A DNA stretch of 10,634 nucleotides from an uncultured Lachnospiraceae bacterium (GCA_902796375.1 CADBOW010000234.1:1-10634), one strand, 5' to 3'. Positions 1 to 7,200 are shown, numbered from the stretch's first letter. Numbers and translations: made by a program. Notes: generated by a model not told the origin, from the letters alone.

Positions 1-1
1 G

Positions 2-832
2 GTGAAGCTGGAGTATTTCAATCCGGCAGGAAGCGTAAAGGACCGTATCGCAAAGGCCATGATCGAGGATGCAGAAGAGAATGGGCTTCTTAAGGAAGGC
101 TCCGTGATCATCGAGCCCACCTCCGGAAATACCGGTATCGGACTTGCAGCCATCGCTGCAGCAAAGGGCTATCGGATCATTCTGACCATGCCGGAAACCA
201 TGAGCGTGGAGCGCCGCAACATCCTGAAGGCCTATGGTGCAGAGCTGGTTCTGACGGAAGGTGCAAAGGGAATGAAGGGCGCCATCGCAAAGGCGGAAGA
301 ACTGTCAAAGGAGATTCCGGACAGCTTCATCCCGGGACAGTTCGTAAATCCGGCGAATCCGGCGATCCATAAGGCAACCACCGGTCCGGAGATCTGGAAG
401 GATACGGAGGGAAATGTGGATATCTTCATCGCTGGCGTAGGTACCGGCGGAACCGTAACGGGAACCGGCGAGTATCTGAAGGAGCAGAACCCGAATGTGA
501 AGGTAGTGGCCCTTGAGCCCGAGGATTCGCCTGTACTCTCCGAAGGCAGAGCCGGCGCACACAAGATCCAGGGAATCGGCGCAGGCTTCGTGCCGGATGT
601 GCTGAACACCAAGGTCTTCGACGAAGTTTTCAAGGCCTCCAATGACGATGCATTTGCAACCGCAAAGCTGCTGGCAAAGAAGGAAGGTATCTCCGTAGGA
701 ATCTCCTCCGGAGCAGCTCTCTTCGGTGCGATCCAGCTGGCAAAGCGTCCGGAGAATGAGGGCAAGGTGATTGTAGCTCTGCTTCCGGACAGCGGCGACC
801 GTTATTATTCAACGGCACTCTTTACCGAGTAA
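2..832 (+). CDS. cysK: Cysteine synthase (O-acetylserine sulfhydrylase), 5'-truncated by window edge
   Basis: PLP-dependent enzyme that makes L-cysteine from O-acetyl-L-serine and sulfide in the cytoplasm, the last step of cysteine biosynthesis. In the 276 visible residues, the PLP-binding lysine lies in NPAGSVKDR (K13). The substrate-binding loop PTSGNTG is at 39-45, a CysK-type MPETMS/ERR segment follows at about 64-73, the glycine-rich phosphate cradle GVGTGGT is near 145-151, and the GISSGAA serine contacting the PLP ring is near 235. The protein continues to a normal C-terminus followed by tandem TAA stops. Family members are about 305-310 residues, so roughly 30 N-terminal residues are missing because the window begins inside the gene; the GTG at base 2 is an internal valine, not a start. 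The strong match to the MPETMS/LTEGAKGMKGA segment favours CysK over cystathionine beta-synthase-like relatives. The promoter and any upstream regulatory RNA lie outside the window. Confidence 0.96.
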   Translation: MKLEYFNPAGSVKDRIAKAMIEDAEENGLLKEGSVIIEPTSGNTGIGLAAIAAAKGYRIILTMPETMSVERRNILKAYGAELVLTEGAKGMKGAIAKAEELSKEIPDSFIPGQFVNPANPAIHKATTGPEIWKDTEGNVDIFIAGVGTGGTVTGTGEYLKEQNPNVKVVALEPEDSPVLSEGRAGAHKIQGIGAGFVPDVLNTKVFDEVFKASNDDAFATAKLLAKKEGISVGISSGAALFGAIQLAKRPENEGKVIVALLPDSGDRYYSTALFTE

Positions 833-896
833 TAAAACGAAAAAGAGAAATGTATGTGCTGCACATGTTACAGCACATGAGAATACCTCCTGTAAC

Positions 897-927
897 AAAG
901 ATCCCGCTTGCCATGGCGGGATCTTTT
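897..927 (+). terminator. Rho-independent terminator-like hairpin after cysK
   Basis: An 11-bp perfect stem (AAAGATCCCGC at 897-907 with its complement at 916-926) encloses an 8-base loop. The 3' arm ends in a short TTTT run, and the 5' arm starts with AAA, so the hairpin could act on both strands between two convergent genes. The T-run is short, so efficiency may be modest. It lies 65 bases after the cysK stop. Confidence 0.7.
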
Positions 928-986
928 GTGCGCGATACGACCGGTCGGCAGAAGTGCTTGCACGCATATGCGCCGGCCGACGCAAC

Positions 987-1015
987 ATCGAGCAGGAGGG
1001 ACCCTCCTGCTCGAT
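987..1015. repeat. Perfect 14-bp inverted repeat with a 1-base centre
   Basis: ATCGAGCAGGAGGG (987-1000) is followed by A1001 and then by its exact reverse complement (1002-1015). As RNA it would form a 13-bp stem with a 3-base loop. It starts 20 bases beyond the stop of the minus-strand lipoprotein gene, so it is in the right place to be the 3' hairpin of that transcript. There is no T-tract on either side, so it is not a textbook intrinsic terminator; it may instead protect the 3' end. Confidence 0.6.
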
Positions 1016-1034
1016 CACATGGTGAACTATACAG

Positions 1035-2459
1035 TTACTGGTACTGGATGCAGACCAGGCTTCCGTCTATGGCGTTGATCGCGACGAGGCCCACCTGACC
1101 GTTACTATATGCGGGGAAGACCCAGGCCGGAACCAGTGTATATTCCGTGTCATCTGTCTCTGAGGTCACCGGCTGGTACATGAGCTGGGCTTTATTGAAG
1201 GTCAGCTTCTGCCCGTTCACCCTGGTGGGGTCATAGGATGCCTTGACCGATTCCCGGAAGGATTCCATCACATTGTCGAAGGACAGGAGCTGAACCTGTG
1301 TGGCGAGCTCCTCCACGATCTCTCCGCTGCACTTGATGGTAGCACCCACTACGCCCTGATCGGTAACCCAGAAGGAGCCGATGTTTCCTAAAAACCAGGA
1401 GTAGGAGTTGTCGGAGGTTGCACCGTGCATCATGTCGTACTGGACCTCATATCCATCCAGAACGGCATCATCCATATTTCCGGCGTTGATGGCGTCTTCT
1501 GAATAGAACAGGAGCTCCCTGCGGACCGGATCACCCGTGTCCTGTCCTATGGTGATCTTCATATCCTCTTTTGCCAGAGGCATTTTCAGCTGGTCGGCTG
1601 CAAAGGTTGTCACCGAGTCGATCAATGCTTCTTCACTTGACTCAGTACGATTCGGACGGTCCTGCATGGTTTCCCATACATTGATCCTGTTCCAGATTTC
1701 CGTATTGATTCCCTCTATGTGATTGGGAAGGGCAGTCACATCAGGGCACTTGGTGGAACCGATCAGATCTCCCGGATTCTTCGGATAGAAAGAGATCATT
1801 TTTTCGCCTCCCTCACGGCTGTATGTGAACAGAAGCTGATAGGGCACATTTTTATAGCTTCCTTCATAGGTATGATAGAAGTATTCTTCTCCATCCTCCC
1901 AGGATGACACCGGACCTTCTTCATTGTATTTTATAGATTCCTGCGGATGAAAATTCATATAGACCGAAACACAGATCCCTATGATATTATGGGAATCGCC
2001 GGCTGCCGCGGAAAGGTCTCTCCGGACCTCCTTTCCGGTATCTCCGAACAGGTTCTTTACAATCTCCGCTTCATGTGTCTGATCCTCGGAAATGGACTTC
2101 ATCCGGTAGGAATGGAAGGTATCCACATCACGTGCCACGTCTGTGATCCCAACCTCTACCGGGATGGATCCGATGGAAAATGTATCCTCCCAAACGGGTT
2201 TTCCTCCGACCTGTGCCTCCGGGATCCAGCCTGTCTTTTTGCCGGAGGATTCTGTGGCCTGACCGGATTGCTCCGTCCCGGTGCCGGCTTCCGTGGAACC
2301 GGAGGATGACTCCGGGCTGCTTCCCGCAGAGGTACCGGAGGAGGTGACGGGAGTTCCGTAATCGTCGATGGTATCCGACTTGGTTTCTCCGCAGGCTGTA
2401 CAGAGGAGCGAAAGACCGAGCAGGACAGCGAGGATTCTTCTATAAGGTTTCTTTCTCAT
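1035..2459 (-). CDS. Predicted lipoprotein of unknown function
   Basis: Encodes a 474-residue secreted, lipid-anchored protein whose function I do not recognise. The start is set at base 2459 because AAAGGAG (minus strand) sits 8 bases upstream; the open frame extends 11 codons further but has no comparable binding site there. The N-terminus is a classic type II signal peptide: MRKKPYRR, a hydrophobic stretch to about residue 19, then CTAC with Cys23 as the probable lipidated residue. Cys at -3 instead of Leu is slightly atypical. Residues ~24-78 are a low-complexity Ser/Gly/Thr/Glu linker typical of clostridial surface lipoproteins. The remaining ~390 residues look globular, and the C-terminus has a module (LVPAWVFPAYS...INAIDGSLV) resembling endings of other Gram-positive extracytoplasmic proteins. 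It may belong to a clostridial DUF lipoprotein family such as DUF6034, but that is a guess from memory. Transcribed alone, convergent with cysK and divergent from the moxR operon. No convincing sigma-A promoter was found for it. Confidence 0.88.
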   Translation of the reverse strand: MRKKPYRRILAVLLGLSLLCTACGETKSDTIDDYGTPVTSSGTSAGSSPESSSGSTEAGTGTEQSGQATESSGKKTGWIPEAQVGGKPVWEDTFSIGSIPVEVGITDVARDVDTFHSYRMKSISEDQTHEAEIVKNLFGDTGKEVRRDLSAAAGDSHNIIGICVSVYMNFHPQESIKYNEEGPVSSWEDGEEYFYHTYEGSYKNVPYQLLFTYSREGGEKMISFYPKNPGDLIGSTKCPDVTALPNHIEGINTEIWNRINVWETMQDRPNRTESSEEALIDSVTTFAADQLKMPLAKEDMKITIGQDTGDPVRRELLFYSEDAINAGNMDDAVLDGYEVQYDMMHGATSDNSYSWFLGNIGSFWVTDQGVVGATIKCSGEIVEELATQVQLLSFDNVMESFRESVKASYDPTRVNGQKLTFNKAQLMYQPVTSETDDTEYTLVPAWVFPAYSNGQVGLVAINAIDGSLVCIQYQ

Positions 2460-2467
2460 TTTTGTGA

Positions 2468-2474
2468 CTCCTTT
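2468..2474 (-). promoter_or_regulatory. Ribosome binding site that fixes the lipoprotein start
   Basis: Minus-strand AAAGGAG ends 8 bases before the ATG at 2459-2457. It supports the MRKKPYRR start over the longer open frame that begins at 2492. Confidence 0.75.
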
Positions 2475-2682
2475 TTTCCATGATAAAGGCACGTGGTCCG
2501 TGACTTTTTTGACATTGGTATCATCTTAGAATAAAAATGCATCGAAAATGTATCATGTTCTGAGCTTTTCTGCGGAGCCGGGCCATACGGAGCTGCCGCC
2601 GGCGTTGTGAAAAACGCACAATTCAGGTAGATGCAGTGGTGAGATTTGCCCAAAACCTTATTTTCCGGCTGTCATAATCACG

Positions 2683-2741
2683 AAAAAAAGCGAAAAAAAA
2701 ATAAATCTTTGGGCACACTTCAGAATCATTTTGCGTATAAT
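2683..2741 (+). promoter_or_regulatory. Candidate promoter: TATAAT box with upstream A-tracts
   Basis: A perfect -10 hexamer TATAAT lies at 2736-2741. No good -35 hexamer stands 16-18 bases upstream, but runs of 7 and 9 adenines (2683-2689, 2693-2701) fall roughly 45-65 bases before the expected start near 2748, about where UP elements act. If active, it would drive the short transcript that ends at the terminator near 2850. Confidence 0.4.
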
Positions 2742-2747
2742 AACACT

Positions 2748-2850
2748 TGTAACCCCCAATACATTATAGTTTTTTGCTACAACCCCAAGTAACAAAATAC
2801 CTTCTCCAAAATGGACAGTCGCTCAAACGGCTGTCCATTTTCCTTTTTTA
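2748..2850 (+). ncRNA. Candidate ~100-nt small RNA or attenuated leader
   Basis: This stretch lies between a TATAAT box and a strong intrinsic terminator and has no usable open frame. It carries two similar C-rich segments, TGTAACCCCCAATA (2748-2761) and TACAACCCCAAGTAA (2778-2792), and then ACCTTCTCC (2799-2807). Unpaired C-rich motifs that match purine-rich ribosome binding sites are a hallmark of several Gram-positive trans-acting sRNAs, such as RsaE/RoxS. It could instead be a terminated 5' leader of the moxR operon. No known RNA family was recognised; the call rests only on layout and motifs. Confidence 0.3.
2808..2848 (+). terminator. Strong rho-independent terminator upstream of the moxR operon
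   Basis: The stem pairs 2808-2821 with 2828-2841 (AAAATGGACAG and its complement form the outer 11 bp, one T-G wobble lies inside) around a 6-base loop. It is followed by CC and a run of six T. The A-rich 5' arm and T-rich 3' side are typical of intrinsic terminators. It cannot serve the minus-strand lipoprotein gene, whose start is upstream on the other strand, so it must end a plus-strand transcript begun inside this gap. Confidence 0.8.
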
Positions 2851-2869
2851 TACATTTCCATACATTTTC
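2850..2869. repeat. Two tandem copies of a 10-base repeat
   Basis: ATACATTTCC (2850-2859) is followed directly by ATACATTTTC (2860-2869), identical at 9 of 10 positions. A weaker third copy, ATTATAACAT, may follow at 2870-2879 and contains a -10-like TATAAC. It could be a regulator site or chance in AT-rich DNA. Confidence 0.4.
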
Positions 2870-3041
2870 ATTATAACATAGTCCTTTCTTAAATTCAGTT
2901 CCGAATGAAAGCTGGTCACTGTCAAGCAATCGTTGGCGCGATTCTCATCACATGTTCTGTCACGATGTTTCATCTGAGGGCATGGGGCGTACGGTGTGAT
3001 TCATTGCTGGACATAAGCTATGGGAAGTGTTATCATTTTCA

Positions 3042-3059
3042 TGGTAATATTGGTAATTT
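3042..3059 (+). promoter_or_regulatory. Tandem TGGTAAT repeat, possible extended -10 for moxR
   Basis: TGGTAATAT (3042-3050) and TGGTAATTT (3051-3059) abut each other and end 12 bases before the moxR binding site. The first copy has the TGn plus TAATAT layout of an extended -10 element and would give a leader of roughly 30 bases. No -35 hexamer is visible at the right distance, so this is tentative. Confidence 0.25.
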
Positions 3060-3071
3060 ACAAGGTTTTGT

Positions 3072-3076
3072 GAGGG
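3072..3076 (+). promoter_or_regulatory. Ribosome binding site supporting the moxR GTG start
   Basis: GAGGG lies 9 bases before the GTG at 3086. No in-frame ATG exists near the start of the conserved protein, so this site decides for GTG. Confidence 0.65.
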
Positions 3077-3085
3077 TTAAACGAA

Positions 3086-4015
3086 GTGTCAGAAAACAAG
3101 ATAAACAGATTAAAAGATGCCATCAGCAGGAGCTATGTGGGAAGTGACAATGTCATCGAGCATCTGATCATAGCGCTTTTATCCGGCGGACATGTGCTGC
3201 TGGAGGATGTACCGGGGGTTGGAAAGACCACGCTGGCCAAGGCGGTTGCGGAGTCCGTGGCCATGGATTTTGCCCGGGTGCAGTGCACACCGGATACTCT
3301 GCCGTCCGACATCCTGGGAACCACGGTATTTGAAGCCAAGACCGGTTCCTTCCGGCTGGTACAGGGACCGATCTTTCACCGGTTTCTGCTGGCGGACGAG
3401 ATCAACCGGACTTCTCCGAAAACCCAGTCTGCATTGCTGGAGGCCATGGAGGAGCACCAGGTGACGATCGACGGAAAGAGCTATCCCCTGCCGGAGCCCT
3501 TCCTTGTGGTTGCCACACAGAATCCTGTGGAGCAGCTGGGCACCTATCCGCTGCCAGAAGCGGAGCTGGATCGTTTTCTGATGAAGCTGACGCCGGGGTA
3601 CCCCGGAAAGGCAGAGCAGCTGGAGCTGGCGAAAATGTTCCTGACCGGGGAACTGAAGCAGCCTACGGAGCCTGTGCTTACGACGGATGAACTGCTGGAC
3701 TGCATGAAGGAGGTTCGGGCGGTGATCCTGAAGGACGAGGTGGTGGAATATGCGCTTGCCATCGTGGAGGCCACCAGAACGGAGAAGGAGGTCAGCTGCG
3801 GACTCAGCCCGCGTGCCAGCCTGGATCTGCTGCGAGCGTCCCAGGCAACTGCATATGTAAGAGGAAGAGATTTTGTGATCCCTGAGGATGTGATCGAGAT
3901 TGCGAAGGTTGTCCTTCCTCACAGACTTGTACTGACGGCAGAGGCAAAGATCAATCATTTCACCGGATATCAGGTGATCCTGGGTGTACTGGATCGGACC
4001 AGACGCCCTCAATAG
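3086..4015 (+). CDS. MoxR-family AAA+ ATPase
   Basis: A 309-residue cytoplasmic ATPase of the MoxR branch of AAA+ proteins, thought to act as chaperones that remodel or activate partner proteins. Walker A is EDVPGVGKTT (40-49, K47 binds phosphate). Walker B is LLADE (101-105), followed by the family-specific INRTSPKTQSALLEAMEE. Sensor 1 is in ATQNP (143-147), the ELDRF arginine (R163) is a likely arginine finger, and sensor 2 is in LSPRAS (R243). All key residues are present, and the length is normal for the family (about 310-330). Translation begins at GTG with GAGGG upstream. It is the first gene of an operon with a DUF58 protein 6 bases downstream and a transglutaminase-like protein after that, equivalent to yeaC in the B. 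subtilis yeaC-yeaD-yebA order. The DUF58 protein is the likely direct partner. Confidence in the family is very high; the cellular role is inferred from context. Confidence 0.96.
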   Translation: MSENKINRLKDAISRSYVGSDNVIEHLIIALLSGGHVLLEDVPGVGKTTLAKAVAESVAMDFARVQCTPDTLPSDILGTTVFEAKTGSFRLVQGPIFHRFLLADEINRTSPKTQSALLEAMEEHQVTIDGKSYPLPEPFLVVATQNPVEQLGTYPLPEAELDRFLMKLTPGYPGKAEQLELAKMFLTGELKQPTEPVLTTDELLDCMKEVRAVILKDEVVEYALAIVEATRTEKEVSCGLSPRASLDLLRASQATAYVRGRDFVIPEDVIEIAKVVLPHRLVLTAEAKINHFTGYQVILGVLDRTRRPQ

Positions 4016-4021
4016 TATTCC

Positions 4022-5098
4022 ATGAGCAGAAAAGAAAAACGAAAAAAGAAAAACAGGAAGAAATGGCGCCCGCGCCTGCCACAGGTGATCTACGTGCTCG
4101 CACTGATTGCTGTGATCATTTATGTCAGCAATCGAGGGGGCGCATTTTCCTATGCCCTTTTTTATGCCATGCTGTTCTATCCGGTGCTTGCTTTCTTCTA
4201 TCTACTTATAGTAAAAGCATCCATCCGGATCCTTCAGGATCTTCCCTCCCGGAAGCTGAAGAAGCGGGTGGAAGAGCCTTACCGGCTGGTGGTGGAGAAT
4301 ACATCCTTCCTTCCGGCCTCGGGGATCCGGCTGCAGGTTGAACCGGGGCGGGCGGAATTCCATGATGATATCATAAGCGAGGAGCTGAGCATGCTCCCCA
4401 GGGAGAAACGGTCCTTCGAAACCGGACTCAGCTGTAATTATACCGGGAGCTATGAGACCGGGATCGCCCGGATCACATTTCGGGATTGCTTTCGCCTGAT
4501 GACTCTGACATTGAAGAATCCCATGCCGCTTCGGGTGCAGATCCTTCCGGTGGTGACCGGGATCGCCCGGGACGATCTGAGTCGTGCCACCTGGTCACTG
4601 ACCCGGGGGTCCATGGGTGGAAGAAGAAACGAGAAGGAAGAGATCCTTGGAAACGACATGGTGCAGTATACCCCCGGAGATCCGCTGAAGCGGATCCATT
4701 GGAAGAACTACGCAAGAAGCGGTGAGGCCATGGTACGTCTGCCGGAGGACAAGGACTTCAGTCTGATCACGGTGATGCTTCTGCTGAAGTCGGGAAGCCT
4801 GGAGAGCAATGAGGCCCTGGCCCGGAGAGACCGGTTCCTGACCTATGCGGTTTCGGTTGCCGGTGCTTTTGCAGAACAGAAGAAACCGGTTCAGTTCCTG
4901 TTTTACAATGCTGCAGTCAAGACGGTCCTGGTGGAGGACTATGAGGGACTGGAGAATCTGTGCAGTGAGCTGTCCAGAGAACTGGTTCAGAGAGATAATC
5001 CCGAACGGGTGGAGGCACTGTTGCGGGAAGAGGCGGAGCGCAGACAATGTGCTGCTCTTGTGATCCGGGAAGGAGAGGAACAGTTGTGCCCGATGTAA
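4022..5098 (+). CDS. DUF58 membrane protein, MoxR partner
   Basis: A 358-residue protein of the DUF58 family (B. subtilis YeaD type). It begins with a very basic tail (residues 1-19, Lys/Arg-rich) followed by two closely spaced membrane segments (about 22-36 and 43-64), leaving most of the protein on one face of the membrane, probably the cytoplasm where MoxR is. The region around 88-175 looks like a beta-rich domain. The DUF58 signature is at about 216-240: YTPGDPLKRIHWK followed by a conserved arginine segment. The C-terminal part (about 245-350) is like the alpha/beta fold seen in VWA-related DUF58 proteins, but I see no MIDAS DxSxS motif. The ATG lies 6 bases after the moxR stop with no clear binding site, so translation is probably coupled to moxR. 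The gene overlaps the next one by 13 bases. The biochemical function of the family is unknown; a role in envelope assembly is inferred. Confidence 0.93.
   Translation: MSRKEKRKKKNRKKWRPRLPQVIYVLALIAVIIYVSNRGGAFSYALFYAMLFYPVLAFFYLLIVKASIRILQDLPSRKLKKRVEEPYRLVVENTSFLPASGIRLQVEPGRAEFHDDIISEELSMLPREKRSFETGLSCNYTGSYETGIARITFRDCFRLMTLTLKNPMPLRVQILPVVTGIARDDLSRATWSLTRGSMGGRRNEKEEILGNDMVQYTPGDPLKRIHWKNYARSGEAMVRLPEDKDFSLITVMLLLKSGSLESNEALARRDRFLTYAVSVAGAFAEQKKPVQFLFYNAAVKTVLVEDYEGLENLCSELSRELVQRDNPERVEALLREEAERRQCAALVIREGEEQLCPM
5071..5078 (+). promoter_or_regulatory. Ribosome binding site that selects the GTG start of the transglutaminase gene
   Basis: AGGAGAGG (5071-5078) lies 7 bases before the in-frame GTG at 5086. 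The earlier in-frame ATG at 5047 has no such site and would put a Cys-rich 13-residue tail before the first membrane segment, so 5086 is preferred. Confidence 0.7.
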
Positions 5099-7200
5099 GG
5101 AAGAGGACGTGGAATTTCATATTGGACGGCCTGCCGATCCTTGCCATCTCCTTTGCGCTTCTGGAGTGGCTCACCCGGTTTTCAGTGCTGCGTCTGGACA
5201 GGGTCAGTTACCTCTGCTATCTGGCAGCGGCATTTCTGATCGCATTTCTGGCTGAGTACACGGGGCATCCCGGGCGGATGATCCGTTTTCTGCCGATCCT
5301 TCCCATCGCCATTCTGGTGATCTCAAGGGACAGAGGGCTTGTTACAAGTGCGCTGATCGCGGCGGTGCTGATCGGTGTTCTTTTCATGCTGAAAAATCTG
5401 GCTGCCTGGAAATGGATCCAGGGCGGCCTTCTGGTAATGCTGGTGGTCATGTGGGTTCTGGAAGAGAATCAGCCGGTGATGGTTGCGGCAAGCCTGGTGC
5501 TTCTCCTGGCCTCCTGTATAGTTACATTTCTGGAGAAGGCCCACAGAAACTGGCTCCTGCTGCTGGGGCTCATGTCCGGACTTGCGCTGATCCCGGGATC
5601 GGATGTGGAGCCGATGCAATGGGATACTCTGTATTCCATCATAGATCATGTGGAGGATTTCTTCGTAACGGCAGGAAAGGATGTGGGATATTTCTTCGAA
5701 GGCCTTTTCGGAGGGGATGAGACGGCCTATACGGGATATTCCGATGCGGGTAAGCTGAGCGGAGGTCTGACCGGAACGGACCGGGAGGCACTGCTGATCG
5801 AGACCAGGTCAAAGCTGAAGTACTGTTATCTTCGGGGCGCCGTTTATTCGGAGCTGGGGCCGGAGGGCTTCTCGGACCGGCAGAAGCCGGAACAGCCCAT
5901 GGTCTCCTGGCTGGCACTCTATCTGTCGGCTCTGTATAAAACAGGGGTCACTCCTGAAGAGGCAGCATGCTTCTCCCGGGTGGAACGGGCGAAGATCACG
6001 TATCAGTATCTTCGGACCTCGGACCTGATCCTGCCGGCTACCACATTTTATATCAACGGGGGCCTGGAGTACGGACTGGACGGGAAGGAAGGAAAAGGCT
6101 TCACCTATGATTTCAACTATATTGCCTTTGATGAAGCCAGTCCCTATTATAAGGAGCTGGCGCGGAAGGCCCAGGAGATCCGGTACCCGGCACATTATGA
6201 AGAGGCGGCGGCGGTAGCCAAGGAGATCTATGGCATCCATCTGCCGAATTATATCACGATCGATGAATACAATGAGGCCATCCGTGCATATCAGGAGATC
6301 CCGGAATCGGAGGAATATCTGGATATCTCCATGAAGACGGACCGGATGGAGGCGCTGGCAGAGAAGCTGACGAAGGACTGCAGCTCCGATATGGAGAAGG
6401 CTCTCCGGATCGAGGCATATCTTCGCCAGTACAAATACGATATGTCGGTGGACCTCCGCGGAAGTGATAATTATATCGATGCCTTTCTTTTTGAGAAGGA
6501 AAGCGGATACTGTGTTCATTATGCATCCGCCATGGTAATGCTGCTTCGGCTGAATCATATCCCCGCCCGATATGTACAGGGCTTCCTTCGTTCCGCCAAG
6601 GACGAAAATGTGGTTCGGGAGAGCGCGGCCCATGCCTGGGTTGAGGCTTTTATGCCGGGACTCGGATGGGTCCGGTTTGAACCCACCGGGGCTATGGAGT
6701 CTGCCGAGGGGACCAGCTGGCGGCTGCGGGTTGCCAAGAAGAAGGACGGTGAGCCGGAGGAAGTGGAGATACCGGAAGAGAAGGAAGAGTATGATGTTCC
6801 GGAGATCCCTGAGCCTGAAAAGCCCGTGGTGGAACAGAAATCCTCCGCTTCCATGAAGGAGATCCTGCGGACCATCGGATATTATGTTCTTGCAGTTCTG
6901 GGAATGGCGGCATTTATCATATTGCTGGTGGTCGTGATCCGGAAGATCCGATATGCGAAGCTGAAGCCGGAGGAGAAGCTTCGTGTGGAGGTGGATCGCC
7001 TGAAACACCGGATGAACCGAAAGCTTCCGGAGGGGACGGTCATTTCCTCCGTATTTGAATATCTGCCTTATGTGGAGGATGAAAGCATCGGAGAGAAGAT
7101 GAAGACGCTTCTTCAGGAGTATTACAAGGTCCGGTTCCGCGGAGATCCCGCATCTCCGGAGCTGATCCGTGAAATGCACGTCCTGGCACGCAGCTGCTGA
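5086..7200 (+). CDS. Membrane transglutaminase-like protein (TgpA/YebA type)
   Basis: A 704-residue protein (start at GTG 5086). The N-terminal part has about seven membrane segments between residues 11 and 170. A large, probably extracellular region (about 170-597) holds the transglutaminase-like domain, then come one membrane segment (about 598-618) and an 85-residue charged cytoplasmic tail. The papain-like catalytic residues are visible: Cys476 in SGYCVHYA, His516 in AAHAWVEAF and an acidic third residue in RFEPT (Glu532, where many relatives have Asp). A Glu/Pro-rich linker (about 556-585) joins the domain to the last membrane segment. The layout matches TgpA and B. subtilis YebA. Members are proposed to act as peptidases or cross-linking enzymes on the cell surface, but the substrate is not known. 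It is the third gene of the MoxR operon, overlapping the DUF58 gene by 13 bases, which suggests a membrane complex. Confidence 0.92.
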   Translation: MPDVRKRTWNFILDGLPILAISFALLEWLTRFSVLRLDRVSYLCYLAAAFLIAFLAEYTGHPGRMIRFLPILPIAILVISRDRGLVTSALIAAVLIGVLFMLKNLAAWKWIQGGLLVMLVVMWVLEENQPVMVAASLVLLLASCIVTFLEKAHRNWLLLLGLMSGLALIPGSDVEPMQWDTLYSIIDHVEDFFVTAGKDVGYFFEGLFGGDETAYTGYSDAGKLSGGLTGTDREALLIETRSKLKYCYLRGAVYSELGPEGFSDRQKPEQPMVSWLALYLSALYKTGVTPEEAACFSRVERAKITYQYLRTSDLILPATTFYINGGLEYGLDGKEGKGFTYDFNYIAFDEASPYYKELARKAQEIRYPAHYEEAAAVAKEIYGIHLPNYITIDEYNEAIRAYQEIPESEEYLDISMKTDRMEALAEKLTKDCSSDMEKALRIEAYLRQYKYDMSVDLRGSDNYIDAFLFEKESGYCVHYASAMVMLLRLNHIPARYVQGFLRSAKDENVVRESAAHAWVEAFMPGLGWVRFEPTGAMESAEGTSWRLRVAKKKDGEPEEVEIPEEKEEYDVPEIPEPEKPVVEQKSSASMKEILRTIGYYVLAVLGMAAFIILLVVVIRKIRYAKLKPEEKLRVEVDRLKHRMNRKLPEGTVISSVFEYLPYVEDESIGEKMKTLLQEYYKVRFRGDPASPELIREMHVLARSC

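Larger units (their letters stand above)
2475..3071. other. Long divergent intergenic region
   Basis: About 600 bases without a convincing protein gene, between the divergent lipoprotein and moxR genes. It is AT-rich overall, with a small GC-rich island near 2571-2605. From left to right it holds that island, A-tracts, a TATAAT box, two C-rich direct repeats, a strong plus-strand terminator, a 10-base tandem repeat and a 9-base tandem repeat just before the moxR binding site. The 200 bases after the terminator (about 2880-3040) match no riboswitch class that I know. Open frames on either strand here lack binding sites and run into the flanking genes. Confidence 0.8.

Noticed and set aside
2456..2653. 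Minus-strand open frame of 65 codons upstream of the lipoprotein
   Set aside because: It overlaps the start and ribosome binding site of the lipoprotein gene, and its composition looks like translated non-coding DNA.
2880..3040. Possible riboswitch in the moxR leader
   Set aside because: No consensus of T-box, SAM, c-di-GMP, c-di-AMP or other known classes could be recognised, and only short 5-bp stems were found.
2905..3147. Plus-strand open frame of 80 codons in the intergenic region before moxR
   Set aside because: No ribosome binding site before its ATG, no recognisable domain, and it runs 62 bases into the well-supported moxR gene in another frame.
3593..3606. 14-base perfect palindrome CCGGGGTACCCCGG inside moxR
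   Set aside because: It encodes the PGYPG segment following the MKLTP stretch of MoxR proteins and is explained by codon choice; no context suggests a regulatory role.
3179..4012. Minus-strand open frame (277 codons) opposite moxR
   Set aside because: Shadow of the moxR coding strand; no signal peptide, motif or binding site supports it.
5047..5085. Upstream ATG for the transglutaminase gene
   Set aside because: It would lengthen the overlap with the DUF58 gene to 52 bases and has no binding site; GTG at 5086 has AGGAGAGG 7 bases upstream.
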